A stretch of DNA of 64,000 bases, taken from assembly GCF_022750635.1 (NCBI RefSeq), contig NZ_JAJKBG010000008.1, forward strand, positions 22,645 through 86,644, written 5' to 3'. Positions 63,778 to 64,000 of the stretch are shown here, piece by piece. Source of the stretch: Brevundimonas pishanensis (GTDB lineage: Bacteria; Pseudomonadota; Alphaproteobacteria; Caulobacterales; Caulobacteraceae). Within the stretch, counting starts at the first letter, position 1. Each line of letters starts with the position of its first letter. The position numbers were made by a program, and so were the translations under genes. A model generated the notes under the pieces. That model was not told the DNA's origin and did no database searches. It saw nothing but the letters and a program-made list of their open reading frames with translations.

Positions 63778-63882
63778 ATGGAATCCAAGCAGGGCTATTT
63801 CATCCTTGTGAACCGTAAAGGCTGGGCCTACATCCCCGTCATCGGCGGCGGCCACTTCTTCGGAACGGCTCGCAGCGGTTAG
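63778..63882 (+). CDS. possible 34-aa peptide, or remnant
   Basis: ATG 63778 opens a 34-codon frame ending at TAG 63880-63882. It reads as protein-like sequence ('GYFILVNRKGWAYIPVIGG') and the frame continues upstream to a stop at 63739. No ribosome site is visible before the ATG, so it may be a gene fragment or chance. The rest of 63673-63967 shows no other gene; GATTG-GTCA-CAATC at 63697-63710 is a short inverted repeat. Confidence 0.3.
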   Translation: MESKQGYFILVNRKGWAYIPVIGGGHFFGTARSG

Positions 63883-63967
63883 TCAGCCTCCCAACCGCTT
63901 CTGTGTGTTTGGATTTTTCTCCATCAGTCGGGTTTCGACAGTTTGGGAAAAAGATCGGAAGGTCGGG

Positions 63968-63996
63968 TTGACATGGGGACGGTGGATCGGTAGATA
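63968..63996 (+). promoter_or_regulatory. near-consensus sigma-70 promoter at window end
   Basis: TTGACA (63968-63973) and TAGATA (63991-63996) are 17 bases apart, the best vegetative promoter match noticed in the window. It drives something beyond base 64000; a strongly expressed gene or stable RNA would fit. Confidence 0.6.
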
Positions 63997-64000
63997 CCCG

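Noticed and set aside
1..64000. CRISPR arrays, insertion sequences, integrases, prophage genes
   Set aside because: Looked for on both strands; no regularly spaced direct repeats, transposase motifs or phage structural proteins were seen.

Overview
The window is GC-rich, gene-dense and free of mobile elements. It looks like chromosomal core from an alphaproteobacterium of the Caulobacterales (Caulobacter / Brevundimonas / Asticcacaulis type). The evidence is a holdfast-attachment operon (hfaA-hfaB-hfaD), a TipF-type flagellar-positioning protein, the end of the cell-cycle kinase CckA, a DivJ-like polar histidine kinase, and the alphaproteobacterial lipopolysaccharide cluster pmbA-cysQ-DUF4170 / msbA-DUF374-waaA-lpxK. 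No IS element, integrase, prophage, CRISPR array, rRNA or tRNA was seen.

Layout. 1-8 kb: cckA 3' end, superoxide dismutase, an MHYT-GGDEF-EAL cyclic-di-GMP protein, rpsD, three small related lipoprotein genes, a thioesterase, monothiol glutaredoxin and an all-helical protein of unknown function. 8-16 kb: YczE-like membrane protein, ada, prfC, an MFS exporter, trhO coupled to a short-chain dehydrogenase. 16-24 kb: divJ-like kinase, sufE, then a minus-strand run tipF - HAD hydrolase - MaoC hydratase - ribF, and a plus-strand dehydrogenase with an LpxL-type acyltransferase. 24-29 kb: response regulator with DUF2093, xseA, purD, a Tat-type L,D-transpeptidase-like lipoprotein. 29.5-34 kb: a three-gene signalling operon (OmpR-type regulator, LysM-FecR periplasmic protein, CHASE2 histidine kinase). 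34-42.5 kb: LPS/Kdo-lipid A genes. 42.5-49.3 kb: mostly secreted or lipid-anchored proteins of unknown role, including a diverged tandem pair. 49.3-57 kb: ubiD, an aldo/keto reductase, an alpha/beta hydrolase, a cation/proton antiporter, phoH, a gamma-carbonic-anhydrase-like protein and a Cys/Pro/Gly-rich secreted protein. 57-63.7 kb: large M16 peptidase, the hfa operon and a divergent rhomboid protease. The last 300 bases hold little except a near-consensus promoter pointing out of the window.

How it fits together. Much of the window concerns the cell envelope and cell poles: cell-cycle kinases, c-di-GMP proteins (one active-looking GGDEF/EAL enzyme, one receptor-type EAL), lipid A/Kdo synthesis and export, holdfast anchoring, and an envelope-sensing candidate. 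Genes are tightly packed, with ATGA start/stop overlaps and several convergent pairs that abut or overlap.

The least expected signals are these. (1) A structured minus-strand RNA candidate ends in a strong terminator 17 bases before phoH, with a CtrA-like box upstream. (2) The hfaA leader has a sigma-54-like promoter and a hairpin that hides the ribosome-binding site; in the same operon hfaB and hfaD overlap by 68 bases. (3) The LysM-FecR / CHASE2 kinase / regulator operon. (4) A membrane-protein gene at 48.6-49.3 kb has an apparently frameshifted start. All functions are inferred from reading protein motifs; no database search was run.
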